A stretch of DNA of 64,000 nucleotides from assembly GCF_046630445.1 (NCBI RefSeq), contig NC_092333.1, positions 336,361,501-336,425,500 on the forward strand, given 5' to 3'. A model generated the notes under the pieces. It did not search any database. It was not told the DNA's origin and saw only the letters and a list, made by a program, of their open reading frames with translations. The first letter of the stretch is position 1. Every line of letters begins with the position of its first letter. The position numbers were made by a program, and so were the translations under genes. The DNA comes from Rutidosis leptorrhynchoides. Its lineage: Eukaryota > Streptophyta > Magnoliopsida > Asterales > Asteraceae. This document shows, in pieces, positions 22,459-38,425 of this stretch.

Positions 22459-25454
22459 ATACCCACCTGTTAAAGAAAATTTCGTCCCGAAATTTTAAGG
22501 AGTGACCAACAATGGTACCGTATTCGAATTAGAAGGAGCGTATCATAGTTCTGTGAGACCCGTGGGCTCAGAAGTAAGTTATCTACCTTGAAAGGTACTT
22601 CGGCGTATGAAAGTGAGAATAGGTATATGCCGTTACTTAAGCCTCTTGTCCTAAGAGGTCAACAAATTGATTTTATTTCTGATTAACAGGAGTATGTCAT
22701 CTGAATGTATATCCACAAGAAGGAAAGATGGTGTGTTTAGCCTTACAGGCATCTTCAGTAAGCTGGATGCGTGAAATGCATCATGAATGTTCCTAAGCTC
22801 ATCTAAAACATTGAGCGTGTATGTCGTAATATAAGCTGACAGGTAGAATGGAAAACATAGTGATTACAACCATGCGATTTGATGTATGGATAACGTTAGC
22901 TACAGATTTTACTAACCCCTTGGTTTCGAAAGGAGGCCATAGGCATAGGAACTCAATATTTAAGAACGTTTCATTTGAGTAAGTGAATCGAAATTTTAGC
23001 TGAAGGTGACCAACCGAACTTGCAGGCCATAATTATTCATAGTGTCTTCAGGACGGTCTGAACGAAAAAGGAGGGACACTACCTAGTTTACCATACTACA
23101 GGTGAACCTATCCTTGGATGAAATGAAAACACGGTTCCGCAATGTAACTTCATCCTTTCAGTTACATGTTGAAGTTAGGATTAACGTTAACTAGAGTAAC
23201 ATACAGTTGCAACCAATGACGGAAGAAATATATAGAGTATCCACATGAGTGTCGTAAATGTTTTAATCCGTCCCCTCCAATGGGGTAACAAGATTCATCG
23301 GCTCTCAAAGTTTCTTATGTTACACTTCCAAAAGAAAGTCGCACGAAAGGCGTGGTCTTGAACGAGAGTGAACTCTTCGAGTGGTTCGTTTTGAATTTAT
23401 CCGAGTACTTAAGGGGATGCGCGAATTTGGAGATACGTGAACCCTTGGTCCTAACGAATGGCTTACTCCGAGTGAAAAGAATCTCCGAAAATGATTCTTG
23501 TGTCTCAACATACTGATTCATAGAGATGAAGTTTACGAGGGTGTTGTGATTCGCTGTGAAGTATTGAGAACGGTAATCCACCTAGTACCTTTCCTACGAT
23601 AGGGTGACCAATGAGTGTACCTCAGAAAACTGATTTATCGGCTCGCGTTTTTATCATGTCTAACTTTAAAAGAACATTTTTGTGGGTGCAAAGATTTTCT
23701 AACAAATTTTATAAAACCGCCATCCAAAGTGACTCGAGAAAAAATTTTTTTTTAACAAAGGTCTTAATAGTAGGTTTCATTCCTAACGGAGGGCGAGAGA
23801 AAGTGTGATCCTTACATGGTGTAGTATAATATGAAAGCCTTTAATAAAGTCCACCGAGGGAGTTTTGAAAAGCAAAACCTTTAAACGTTTGTTGTGACCA
23901 CATAAACGGACGAAGTTCCTAGTAAATTTAGAAGTAGGTACAACGTGTACCATTTTGCTCAAAACTATTTGACTTAAGTTGAATAGCTCAGTAAAGGAGC
24001 GGTTTTTAAATAATTTGAAGATATAACTTAGTATCAAAATAGGTAAGTATAAATTTATACATATATGATTTTATAAATCATTTAAGTGACCGAAAAGTAT
24101 TTTTTTTTTTTTAGTACCTTCATTGTCTGTAAAGCTTGTGAGGACTGTACAAATAAACAACGTGTAAAATTTTTTGATAAGCATAGTTTTTCGTATTTCA
24201 AAGGTTACGAATTGAAAAGATTTGAGTGAAAAGCTTGGAATCCTTGGGTGACCAGTTACTAGGTAATGAAAACTAATGATATAAATGCAGTTTTGGTAAT
24301 TATCAGGATACAAGTCTTTGGGCCAAAAATATTTACGTGCGAAGCCGTTGCTAAAAAGTGAGGTACGAAGGATAGAGTACGAGGATGAGAAGTCAATCGC
24401 TTCTTGAATTTGCAAAATGCCAAACAGGTCGTGACTAATAATGAAGTCAGAGTACCGATGGTGTTAATGTTACTAAATGAGAGTTTCTTGGAATGAGTTA
24501 GGACTTAGAGTTATGTAAGGAAGAGCATTGTTCTAACTGGTGTGGTGAAATAAATCCATGGGGTGACGCAATAGTTTTGAATGGTTTATGTGGATGTCCG
24601 AAGGCCTTGCATGACGTGGTAGTCAGTGACTTTATCACATATACATGAATCTCTTGATTTCGACGGTTATAAAGCCTTTATGATGACTTGGATACGAATA
24701 ACACGAAAAGTTTTATAAAATAAGCAACGAAAATTTTATAGAAATTGTTTATGGTGACAAGGTAAGAGAAGAAACGAAGTTCTTAGTAAATTAGGGTTAT
24801 GTACAACACGTACCGTTCAAAGTATGATATCTTTTGAATAAAGGATTTGATTTGTAACAGTGAAAGTGAAGTTTCGTATGTACTTGTCAAAAATAGGTAA
24901 TCATTTACTTTATTTTTTTTATATATATAATGGGTATGATTTCGAAAATTTGTATGAATGACAAACAAAATAAGTTTATTTTTCTTATAAAGCTTTGAGA
25001 GGATAGCACAGTAAAATAATGTGTGTAAAATTTGGTAAACAAAATTTTCATATTTCGGGGGATACAAGTTGGAAAAGATTGATGAGAACCGAGTAAAAGA
25101 CTTTTGAAAATTTGAAGTGATATTTGAGGTAATAAAAACCATTGAATTTATGTATGATTGACGACTATTAGTAGGGCATAAGTCCTTTGACTAAAAATGA
25201 TTAAGTGTGAAGTTGTTGCTTATAAGTGAGATACAAATGGGAGAGTATGAGGATGAGAGTTAACCACTCATTGATTTTAGGAAAATTTCGAACGGGTATG
25301 ATGGATATCGAGGTAAGAAGGATGATGTTGTGGTTATCACCGAATAAAGATTTCTCGTAATAAGCTAGGACTTAGAGTTGCGTAAGAATGAGTATCAATA
25401 TGAGATTCTTGGGAGGTCTTCAATATAGGCTTTGAATTGCTGAAGTGACGGAAT

Positions 25455-25565
25455 ACAATCTTCCTTAAGTATTGTTGTGCAAGTTTGTCCATTGTATCGG
25501 TTTCTTTCATGGCTAGAAAGTAAGCAGTTTTGGTGAGACGGTCAATAATAACCCAGATGATGTCC
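25455..25565 (-). pseudogene. Integrase core remnant in family A
   Basis: The minus strand reads IIWVIIDRLTKTAYFLAMKE and TDTMDKLAQQYL. This aligns with [20 protein letters not shown] of the family-B integrase (about 35930-36030). The flanks lose the frame, and the catalytic triad is not visible. Confidence 0.7.
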
Positions 25566-25789
25566 TAACCATCTTACCGTCTTTGGTATTTTAGCGATGA
25601 ATTCCTTCCCAATTCCATTGTGGGATTTTGAGTTGTTGTCATGTAACTAATAAGGTTCAGTTCTCGGGCTACATCTCTTCCCATAATAGTTTCACCATTC
25701 TTGCGAGGTATACGGATAAATTTTCCCTCATTATAAACAAATTCCACTTTCATCCTTGAAAGTCAGTTCGTGCTAACTATTTCCTCAAA

Positions 25790-25840
25790 GCTTCCTAGCT
25801 CGATGAGTACTAGGTTAATCTTAAAGTTCATCCCAAATCA
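25790..25840 (-). pseudogene. Aspartic protease remnant in family A
   Basis: The minus strand reads FKINLVLIELGSF, matching FKIDLIPVELGSF in the family-B protease (about 38085-38135). It lies only about 230 bp from the integrase remnant, so the reverse transcriptase and RNase H that should separate them are deleted. Confidence 0.6.
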
Positions 25841-27219
25841 AATCTTACTGTACTACTGTGAAAAATAAATTCTATCAATCTTCTCAAATAACATATGCCT
25901 GTACGTAGGTAACTATTCCTTTTCAACTATTACATTAAAACTCCTAAGTTTGGTTAATATGAGGTCATCTCCAAATGACCCACCTGTTAATCTTAAAGTA
26001 CTACCTTAAATTATTCCCCTATCTTCCTCAGTTTACCATTTGCTTGCCCTATAGAATACTTAGCTCTCATGGTTGTTAATGGCTTATTAGTAGTAACACT
26101 AAGGTTCTTAGATATAAGGTTTCTATCGCTCCAATATTAAACAGCCTTGAGACAATAAATCGTTGTGATGAAACGTACCCTAACCAAAATCAGGATCCAT
26201 GCGAGTTTCTATAACTGAGATAACGATTGCTCTACCACAAGTTAGTACAAAGTTTTTCCTATTTGGGAACTTTTTCCTTAAATGACCAGGGTGTCGATCT
26301 CTAATATAAATTTTTCAGGTTATCAATTCTGCAATCAAGGCCCCTCTTGTACATTATCTGAGTTACGTGGTTATTCCTTCCCTACCTTTAACAGGCTACA
26401 ATGTGTGCGCTCAAGTAATTCCTAACAAAATTTTCCCTGGATCACCTCATATTCCTCATGTAGTAACATTGGAACTTCTGCATGATTTACTTCAATATAA
26501 TCACCCTGGCCTGGCGTCATTATATTATAATAAATTGTACGTTCATTCCAATATCAATCCATATGGTCAATGTAACGTGATCACTTCCAATTATACACAA
26601 ATTTCATCTAACAGTGCTTTATCTGTGCCAACAAAATAGAATTGACATAACTAATCTCGCAGTTTCTCGATGTCGGTGCGTAGGTTCCGTAGACCATGTA
26701 TTAATGCTTAAGTGTCCCGAAGTTTCTTCAAAGGTTCGGATTCAGGTAACGTTGTTAGGTTCCTTCTAAATATTCAATCCGGGTTTCGTGTCAGGTTGTA
26801 CGTGTAGCAAGTAGTAATACGATGTGTTTGAGCATCAGTAGAAGGTACTATGCCCTTGTGAAAGGAGATGTCCTCCCGACTTATCCAATGTCTAGGGGTG
26901 GTAGGGACTTAAGTGCAGAAGTGTCGTTAGATCGTTGAGCAGTCGTGAAGAATGAAAGAGTTAAGTGACAGTCATGAGAGCGTACAGTGTATGTGTCAAC
27001 TGAACAATCTTCTAGATTGCGTGAAGTAATGTTTCGATCTCTGGAATGGTGGAACAGTAGTAACAGGTGGATTGCACTATTAGTTCTTAGGGTTAGACGA
27101 GTGGGAAAGTAGTTCAGGAAAACATCTGAACCGGGAAGGATAAGTTCTCCAAGTCGGTATAATGGATAGTAGATAGGTAGAAAGAGCGTAATCAGGCATA
27201 ACAACTACAGCGGCCTAGA

Positions 27220-27410
27220 TCGTTTACAGCGGCACGTGGCATGGCAATAGTAACAGTATTATACCGAGGTAACATGCTAAAGGCAGATAGTAGCATGTAG
27301 TAATATAACACAGTAGCATGCAATCGAAAGTGAATAATAGCATGCAGTAGTGAAATCACATAGTAGCATACGGCATATAGCAGTAAAAGTAAGCAGCAGC
27401 ATGCAGCAAG
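27220..27410. repeat. Dispersed AGCATGCAG-type short repeats in the family-A leader
   Basis: The words AGTAGCATGCA and AGCAGCATGCAGC and close variants recur at least six times, mixed with ATATAGCAGTA. The region lies just downstream of the primer site in element sense. It could be a packaging or dimerisation region, or simple slippage. Confidence 0.4.
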
Positions 27411-27510
27411 TTCACCGGAAACAAGAAAACTAGCAAGTTGTAGATTAGTCCCATTAGTGAATCCTACTCGGGTCGGTCTTAGACTCACTAATGCAACCTA
27501 ATTCCCTACA

Positions 27511-27528
27511 ACCAATGCTCTGATACCA
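27511..27528 (-). other. Primer binding site of family A (tRNA-iMet)
   Basis: The minus strand reads TGGTATCAGAGCATTGGT; its first 12 bases match the complement of the plant initiator tRNA-Met 3' end exactly. Two bases separate it from the LTR end at 27531. Confidence 0.85.
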
Positions 27529-27530
27529 AA

Positions 27531-30427
27531 TGTGACGCTCCGTAATAAAATATCATGTACGGACCATCAACAACAGGATCATTACAAGGTTAAGTACTAT
27601 ATGCGATTTCAAAAAGAGTTTGCATTCATTAATAAAAGGTGACGTCATAACTAACGTCAAATGTTTTACATCTCAAAAGCATGCTTCGCTAAGTAGAAGT
27701 AAATCATAAGTGTACGTGACCCCAAAGGTCGTTACATTACATAGTTCAAAAGTATAAATGTTTGAATGCAAAGATAAGTAGTTCATGCGTTGACAACTCT
27801 AAGCAGCGGGTGTCTACAGCACAACTAGTATGATAGCGGAAGCGACCTCAAGCACCTGAGAAATACATGCTTAAAAACATCAACACAAAGGTTGGTGAGC
27901 TATAGTTTAAGTATAACAGTAATGTAAGTAGGCCACGAGATTTCAGTGCTACAACGAGCGTTTCAAAACAGTAATCCAAATCAGTATGTTTAAGTATATG
28001 CTCAACCGTGGGCACTCGGTAACTAACTTAACGTTTATACCCCCTGAAAGTACACTTGGCAAGTGCATATGTCTACGAAGTATTAAACACTCGTTAAATG
28101 CTAGCGCGACTAGCCCGAGTGGGTATGTCAAACCCTATGGATCCATATCTAAGATTCGCGTTCACCGGTTCATAAACCAATGATTAAACGTTACCGAGCT
28201 AAAGGGAATCTTTCTGCCGTTATATAACCCACACATATATAAGTTTAAGTACTCGTGCCTAGTATGTAAAACATAAAATCCGCATGTATTCTCAGTTCCC
28301 AAAATAAGTTAAAGTAAAAAGGGAATGCTATAACTCACAATGATATGTAGCGGTAAAGTAGTAGTCGGGAAAGGTGTGCAAGTAAATGGTCCGAAGTCCT
28401 CAACCTAAGTCAAATAGTACTAAGTCAGTAAATCGTCTTAATAGGTTTAAAAGTATGTAATTAAGGTCTTAAGGGTCATCATCATTCATCATCAAACAAA
28501 AGGCGTAAAGTAAGTTTCGTTTATGAAAGTAGTTTTCAACAAAGTCTGACTTCAGTCAGTCACCACGGCCTCTACCCTTACTGAATTAAGGTGAGACCAG
28601 TGGCCATGGCTCCATCTATGATTCCCTTAAGTGTGGTAAAATTTACAGAAGCAAACTCGTCTTGGTTTGACCGTGGCGACGGTCTAAGTGCGAGTAGGTC
28701 AGAAATTTCTGCACAACGTTAAAGGACATAGTAACGATCGGAGGGCCATAAATCCTAAACCGTAACTCGGATTAAGACGAGTCCTATATGAAAAGTTATT
28801 TACTCAAAAAGTTCTATCTAAAAATCAAGGTTAGAACAGCCCAGGTCTACTGGTCTATTCCAGAAGCATCAGGTCAGTAGGTTTTGGACAGAAGCAGTGA
28901 GTTTAAAAGGGTTCCGGTGGTCTTGGTGCTTGATGTTCATCATGGTTCTCATCCTTGATGCATATAGCTTCAAGTGTACAACTCATTGATGTATCTACAT
29001 CATCTTAACCAAGTCTTAACCATCATAACCCTAGTGCAAGTCTAAGACATGAAGCACAACTCACTTAAGAGTTGCATGTAGTTTGATGAACCAAAGTTAC
29101 ATCAAAGTCTTAGATCTAACACATACATGAACTTTAAAAGAAATATTGAACTATAAACTTAAAAGTTAACTAACTAATCAAGATCATAAGTAGTAGAACA
29201 TAGTTCTTAGTCTGATCTTGAAGATCCAAGACTCAAAAGTCTAGATCCAAAGTTATATTTAAAGAAAACTTATTTGTGTGTTCTTGAACTTCCAAGGTTA
29301 ACTTAATTTGTTCAAGAGATATGAGATCAAGACTAACTTGTAGTACTTGACCATATAAACTAACTACATGAAATTAAAGTGCATAAATTGAAGAAGTAAA
29401 CTTAAATAAACAAGAAAAGGTTCATGGTTGTTCATACTTTAAAGATTCAAACCAAAGTTTGATCTTTAGAAAGTAAACTTTGAAGTTTACTTCATGAACT
29501 TCAAGTATGAATTTAATCAACACATGAACTTGCAATCTTTTAAGAAAGTATATGTAGAATCATAACTAGTAAGTTATGTTCTTGAGTGTTCTTGATAAAT
29601 ACAAGAAATAAGAAGAATCAAACTAGAAAGTTTATTCTTGTAACAAGTAAAGAACAACTAACAATTACATGTAACAAACTAACAACAACAAGTAACAAAA
29701 GATGATGATGATTATGTGATGTTTGAATTCAGTTTTGGTTAAAGAAAAAGAAGAGAAATTAAAGCTTGTTACTTACTACAACTAGAGAGAAAAGAGAGAA
29801 AACTTGGAAGTATTTTTGTGTGTGTGTTTGAGAGTGTAACAAGTGAAGTAGTATTACATAAAATGAAACAAAAAAAGGCACTCCCAAGGCCTAAAACATT
29901 CGGCCAGCAGCAGCTCACAAGGGGGGGAGGGCTTTGTTTGGTGGTCTCTAGCATGTAAAGCTTCAAAAGTTGGTTACTTGGTGTGTTTACATGGGAATGG
30001 CAAGTTAACTAGATTCCTAAACAAGTTAACTAACTAGTTACCAACAAATTTGATACTTACATGCAAGAGTGGGCTAACTAAGTCCACTTAAAAGGTAGGG
30101 TGGGCTTACAAGCCCAAAGTCATAAGTCCATTTCACTACTAAAGCCCAAGTTCACTTAATTAACAAACTAATCCATTTAAAGCCCAAGTAATTAACCAAC
30201 AACCTTAGTTAATTAAAATGATTAATAAAACTAATCATGAATGTAAATAATACTTGAAAATATTATTCGTGCAAGTTCTGGGTGTCACAAAGACGTTTCG
30301 GGCAATTAAAGTCAAGTTCGGGCAATCATGGCAACATGTAAATGTAATAACGTACATTAGTTTTATCACACGTATTAATAATAATAATTATTAATAAATA
30401 AACGTTGGAAATTCCAGGGTCGTTACA
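27531..30427 (-). mobile_element. Family-A LTR shared by two interiors (2897 bp)
   Basis: Same ends as the copy at 19571-22458 and nearly identical to it. To its left is a primer site, so it is the 5' LTR of the interior at 22459-27530. To its right is a second copy of the 3' part of the interior, so it is also the 3' LTR of a second, truncated unit. Small indels (for example an extra ATAATA near 30380) distinguish the two LTRs. Confidence 0.85.
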
Positions 30428-31845
30428 TTACCCACCTGTTAAAGAAAATTTTGTCCCGAAATTTTAAGGAGTGACCAACAATGGTACCGTATTCGAATAA
30501 GAAGGAGCGTATCATAGTTCTATGAGACCCGTGGGCTCAGAAGTAAGTTATCTACCTTGAAAGGTATGCCGTTACTTAAGCCTCTTGTCCTAAGAGGTCA
30601 ACAAATTGATTTTATTTCTGATTAACAGGAGTATGTCATCTGAATGTATATCCACAAGAAGGAAATATGGTGTGTTTAGCCTTACAGGCATCTTCAGTAA
30701 GCTGGATGCGTGAAATGCATCATGAATGTTCCTAAGCTCATCTAAAACATTGAGCGTGTATGTCGTAATATAAGCTGACAGGTAGAATGGAAAACATAGT
30801 GATTACAACCATGCGATTTGATGTATGGATAACGTTAGCTACAGATTTTACTAACCCCTTGGTTTCGAAAGGAGGCCATAGGCATAGGAACTCAATATTT
30901 AAGAACGTTTCATTTGAGTAAGTGAATCGAAATTTTAGCTGAAGGTGACCAACCGAACTTGCAGGCCATAATTATTCATAGTGTCTTCAGGACGGTCTGA
31001 ACGAACAAGGAGGGACACTACCTAGTTTACCATACTACAGGTGAACCTATCCTTGGATGAAATGAAAACACGGTTCTGCAATGTAACTTCATCCTTTCAG
31101 TTACATGTTGAAGTTAGGATTAACGTTAACTAGAGTAACATACAGTTGCAACCAATGACGGAAGAAATATATAGAGTATCCACATGAGTGTCGTAAATGT
31201 TTTAAGTTTTCCCCTCCCATGGGGTAACAAGATTCATCGGCTCTCAAAGTTTCTTATGTTACATTTCCAAAAGAAAGTCGCACGAAAGGCGTGGTCTTGA
31301 ACGAGAGTGAACTCTTCGAGTGGTTCGTTTTGAATTTATCCGAGTACTTAAGGGGATGCGCGAATGAGGAGATACGTGAACCCTTGGTCCTAACGAATGG
31401 CTTACTCCGAGTGAAAAGAATCTCCAAAAATGATTCTTGTGTCTCAACATACTGATTCATAGAGATGAAGTTTACGAGGGTGTTGTGATTCGCTGTGAAG
31501 TATTGAGAACGGTAATCCACCTAGTACCTTTCCTACGATAGGGTGACCAATGAGTGTACCTCAGAAAACTGATTTATCGGCTCGCGTTTTTATCATGTCT
31601 AACTTTAAAAGAACATTTTTGTGGGTGCAAAGATTTTCTAACAAATTTTATAAAACCGCCATCCAAAGTGACTCGAGATTTTTTTTTTTTTAACAAAGGT
31701 CTTAATAGTAGGTTTCATTCCTAACGGAGGGCGAGAGAAAGTGTGATCCTTACATGGTGTAGTATAATACGAAAGCCTTTAATAAAGTCCACCGAGGGAG
31801 TTTTGAAAAGCAAAACCTTTAAACGTTTGTTGTGACCACATAAAC
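30428..31845 (-). mobile_element. Truncated second family-A interior
   Basis: Nearly identical to 22459-23906, apart from a small deletion near 30566 and scattered substitutions. It ends abruptly at 31845 inside the sequence GACCACATAAAC, where the family-B LTR begins. Family B has GACCACAAGATTT at that point, so the break shares a GACCACA microhomology. Confidence 0.8.
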
Positions 31846-34975
<3,130 letters not shown>

Positions 34976-34990
34976 GTACCTACCCGTTAA
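34976..34990 (-). other. Polypurine tract of B2
   Basis: The minus strand reads TTAACGGGTAGGTAC directly before the 3' LTR. The motif AAATTTCGTCCCGAAATTT follows at 34993-35011 (window orientation), overlapping the end of the polyprotein. Confidence 0.65.
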
Positions 34991-35010
34991 ATAAATTTCG
35001 TCCCGAAATT

Positions 35011-38000
35011 TTAAGCAGTTGGAGGTGTTGACGTATCTTCTGGAAATAAGTGCGGGTATTTCTTCTTCATCTGATCTTCTCATTCCCAGGTGAACTCGGG
35101 TCCTCTAAGAGCATTCCATCGAACCTTAACAATTGGTATCTTGTTTTGCTTAAGTCTTTTAACCTCACGATCCATTATTTCGACGGGTTCTTCGATGAAT
35201 TGAAGTTTTTCGTTGATTTGGATTTCGTTTAACGGAATAGTGAGATCTTATTTAGCAAAACATTTCTTCAAATTTGAGACGTGGAAAGTGTTATGTACAG
35301 CCATGAGTCGTTGAGGTAACTCAAGTCGGTAAGCTACTGGTCCGACAAGATCAATAACCTTGAATGGTCCAATATACCTTGAATTTAATTTCCCTCGTTT
35401 ACCAAATCGAACAACGCCTTTCCAAGGTGCAACTTTAAGCATGACCATCTCTCCAATTTCAAATTCTATATCTTTTCTTTTAATGTCAGCGTAGCTCTTT
35501 TGTCTACTTTGGGTGGTTTTCAACCATTGTTGAATTTGGATGATCTTCTCGGTAGTTTCTTGTATTATCTCCGGATCCGTAATCTGTCTATCCCCCACTT
35601 CACTCCAACAAATCGGAGACCTGCACTTTCTATCATAAAGTGCTTCAAACGGCGCCATCTCAATGCTTGAATGGTAGCTGTTGTTGTAGGAAAATTCTGC
35701 TAACGGAAGGTGTCGATCCCAACTGTTTCCGAAATCAATAACACATGCTCGTAGCATGTCTTCAAGTGTTTGTATTGTCCTTTTGCTCTGCCCATCAGTT
35801 TGTGGATGATAGGCAGTACTCATGTCTAGACGAGTTCCTAATGCTTGCTGTAATGTCTGTCAGAATCGTGAAATAAATCTTCCATCCCTATCAGAGATAA
35901 TAGAGATTGGTATTCCATGTCTGGAGACGACTTCCTTCAAATACATTCGTGCTATCTTCTCCATCTTGTCATCTTCTCTTATTGGCAGGAAGTGTGCGGA
36001 TTTGGTGAGACGATCAACTATTACCCAAATAGTATCAAAACCACTTGCAGTCCTTGGCAATTTAGTGATGAAATCCATGGTAATGTTTTCCCATTTCCAT
36101 TCCGGGATTTCGGGTTGTTGAAGTAGACCTGATGGTTTCTGATGTTCAGCTTTGACCTTAGAACACGTCAAACATTCTCCTACGTATTTAGCAACATCGG
36201 CTTTCATACCCGGCCACCAAAAATGTTTCTTGAGATCCTTGTACATCTTTCCCGTTCCAGGATGTATTGAGTATCTGGTTTTATGAGTTTCTCTAAGTAC
36301 CATTTCTCTCATATCTCCAAATTTTGGTACCCAAATTCTTTCAGCCCTATACCGGGTTCCGTCTTACCGAATATTAAGATGCTTCTCCGATCCTTTGGGT
36401 ATTTCATCCTTTAAATTTCCCTCTTTTAAAACTCCTTGTTGCGCCTCCTTTATTTCAGTAGTAAGGTTAGTGTGAATCATTATATTCATAGCTTTTACTC
36501 GAATGGGTTCTCTGTCCTTTCTGCTCAAGGCGTCGGCTACCACATTTTCCTTCCCCGGGTGATAACGAATCTCTAAGTCGTAATCATTCAACAATTCAAT
36601 CCATCTGCGCTGCCTCATGTTCAGTTGTTTCTGATTAAATATGTGTTGAAGACTTTTGTGGTCGGTATATATAATACTTTTGACCCCATATAATTAGTGC
36701 CTCCAAGTCTTTAATGAAAAAACAACCGCGCCTAATTCCAAATCATGCGTCATATAATTCTGCTCGTGAATCTTCAATTGTCTAGATGCTTAAGCAATTA
36801 CTTTCGTTCGTTGCATTAATACACAACCGAGACCTTGCTTTGAGGCGTCACAATATATCACAAAATCATCATTCCCTTCAGGTAATGACAATATAGGTGC
36901 CGTAGTTAACTTTTTCTTTAACAATTGAAACGCTTTCTCTTGTTCATCCTTCCATTCAAATTTCTTCCCTTTATGCGTTAATGCAGTCAAGGGTTTTGCT
37001 ATTTTGGAAAAATCTTGGATGAATCTCCTGTAATAACCAGCCAGCCCTAAAAATTGGCGTCTGTGTTTCGGAGTTTTCGGGGTTTCCCACTTTTCAACGG
37101 TTTCAATCTTTGCTGGATCCACCTGAATACCTTCTTTGTTCACTATGTGACCGAGGAATTGAACTTCTTCCAACCAAAATGCATACTTTGAAAACTTAGC
37201 GTACAGTTTTTCTTTTCTCAGCAACTCTAGCACTTTTCTCAAATGTTCTTCGTGCTGTTGATCATTATTCGAGTAAATAAGTATGTCATCAATGAAAATA
37301 ATGACAAACTTGTCAAGATATGGCCCACACACTCGGTTCATGAGGTCCATGAACACAGCTGGTGCGTTAGTCAATCCAAACGGCATAACCATAAACTCGT
37401 AATGACCGTAACGCGTCCTAAAAGCAGTCTTTGGAATATCATCCTCCTTCACCCGCATTTGATGATATCCAGAACGTAAATCGATCTTCGAATAAACCGA
37501 CGAGCCTTGTAGTTGATCAAATAATTTGTCGATTCTCGGTAATGGGTAACGGTTCTTGATGGTAAGTTTGTTCAACTCTCGGTAGTCGATACACAACCTG
37601 AATGTACCATCTTTCTTCTTAACAAACAGAACAGGAGCTCCCCATGGTGATGTACTTGGTCGAATGAAACCACGATCTAAAAGTTCCTGCAACTGACTTT
37701 GTAATTCTTTCATTTTGCTGGGTACGAGTCTGTACGGAGCACGAGCTATTGGTGCAGCTCTTGGTACAAGGTATATTTGAAATTCAATAGATCGATGTGG
37801 GGGTAATCCCGGTAATTCTTTCGGAAATACATCGGGAAATTCTTTTGCGACGGGAACATCACTGATGTTCTTTTATTCAGGTTTAACTTCCTCGATGTGT
37901 GCTAGAATGACGTAACAACCTTTTCTTATTAGTTTTTGCGCCTTCAAACTACTAATAAGATTTAATTTCGCGTTGTTCTTTTCTCCGTACACCATTAAAG

Positions 38001-38425
38001 GTTTTTCTTTTTCACGCATAATGCGAATCGCATTTTTGTAACAAACGACCTCTGCTCTCACCTTTTTCAACCAGTCCATGCCAATTATTAAATCAAAACT
38101 TCCTAACTCGACTGGTATTAAATCAATTTTAAACGTTTCATCCCCCAGTTTAATTTCTCTCTCCCGACATATATTATCTGCTGAAATTAATTTACCGTTT
38201 GCTAATTCGAGTAAAAATTTACTATCCAAAGGCGTCAATGGGCAACTTAATTTAGCACAAAAATCTCTACTCATATAGCTTCTATCCGCACCCGAATCAA
38301 ATAAAACATAAGCAGATTTATCGTCAATAAGAAACGTACCCGTAACAAGCTCCGGGCCTTTCTGTGCTTCTGCCGCATTAATATTGAAAACTCTTCCACG
38401 GCCCTGTCCATTAGTATTCCCATGA
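35011..38425 (-). pseudogene. pol: B2 pol: protease, reverse transcriptase, RNase H, integrase (seven stops)
   Basis: One continuous reading frame on the minus strand, ending at TAA 35011-35013. Order: aspartic protease with DSGADRSYMS (near 38290); reverse transcriptase ([32 protein letters not shown], catalytic FIDD at 37285-37296); RNase H ([13 protein letters not shown], then [14 protein letters not shown] and VVADALSRK); integrase with an HHCC finger ([10 protein letters not shown]...CLTC) and core ([18 protein letters not shown]); and a short chromodomain-like C-terminus (FTWE, EDQMKKKYPHLF). This is the Tekay/Del chromovirus type. In-frame stops end at 37873, 36790, 36694, 36364, 35860, 35248 and 35080. 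The third catalytic residue of the integrase, Glu in family-typical SERTIQTLE, is Lys here (codon 35782-35784), with exactly 35 residues after the second Asp. The enzyme would be dead even without the stops. Confidence 0.9.

Larger units (their letters stand above)
22459..27530 (-). mobile_element. Family-A interior: non-coding, heavily degenerate Ty3/gypsy body
   Basis: About 5.1 kb between the two LTRs, delimited on the left by a polypurine-like tract (minus strand ACAGGTGGGTAT) and on the right by a primer site. Next to the tract is the family tail motif AAATTTCGTCCCGAAATTT (22477-22495), shared with families B and C. No ORF longer than about 120 codons exists, and only short protease and integrase traces survive. 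With near-identical LTRs around a non-coding body, it behaves like a large non-autonomous derivative moved by another element's enzymes. Confidence 0.75.

Noticed and set aside
23315..25142. Several 60-120 codon minus-strand ORFs in the family-A interior
   Set aside because: AT-rich chance frames without gypsy motifs; the copies at 31254-31520 are duplicates by recombination.
27192..27488. 98-codon Leu/Cys-rich minus-strand ORF
   Set aside because: Produced by the AGCATGCAG word repeats; not protein-like.
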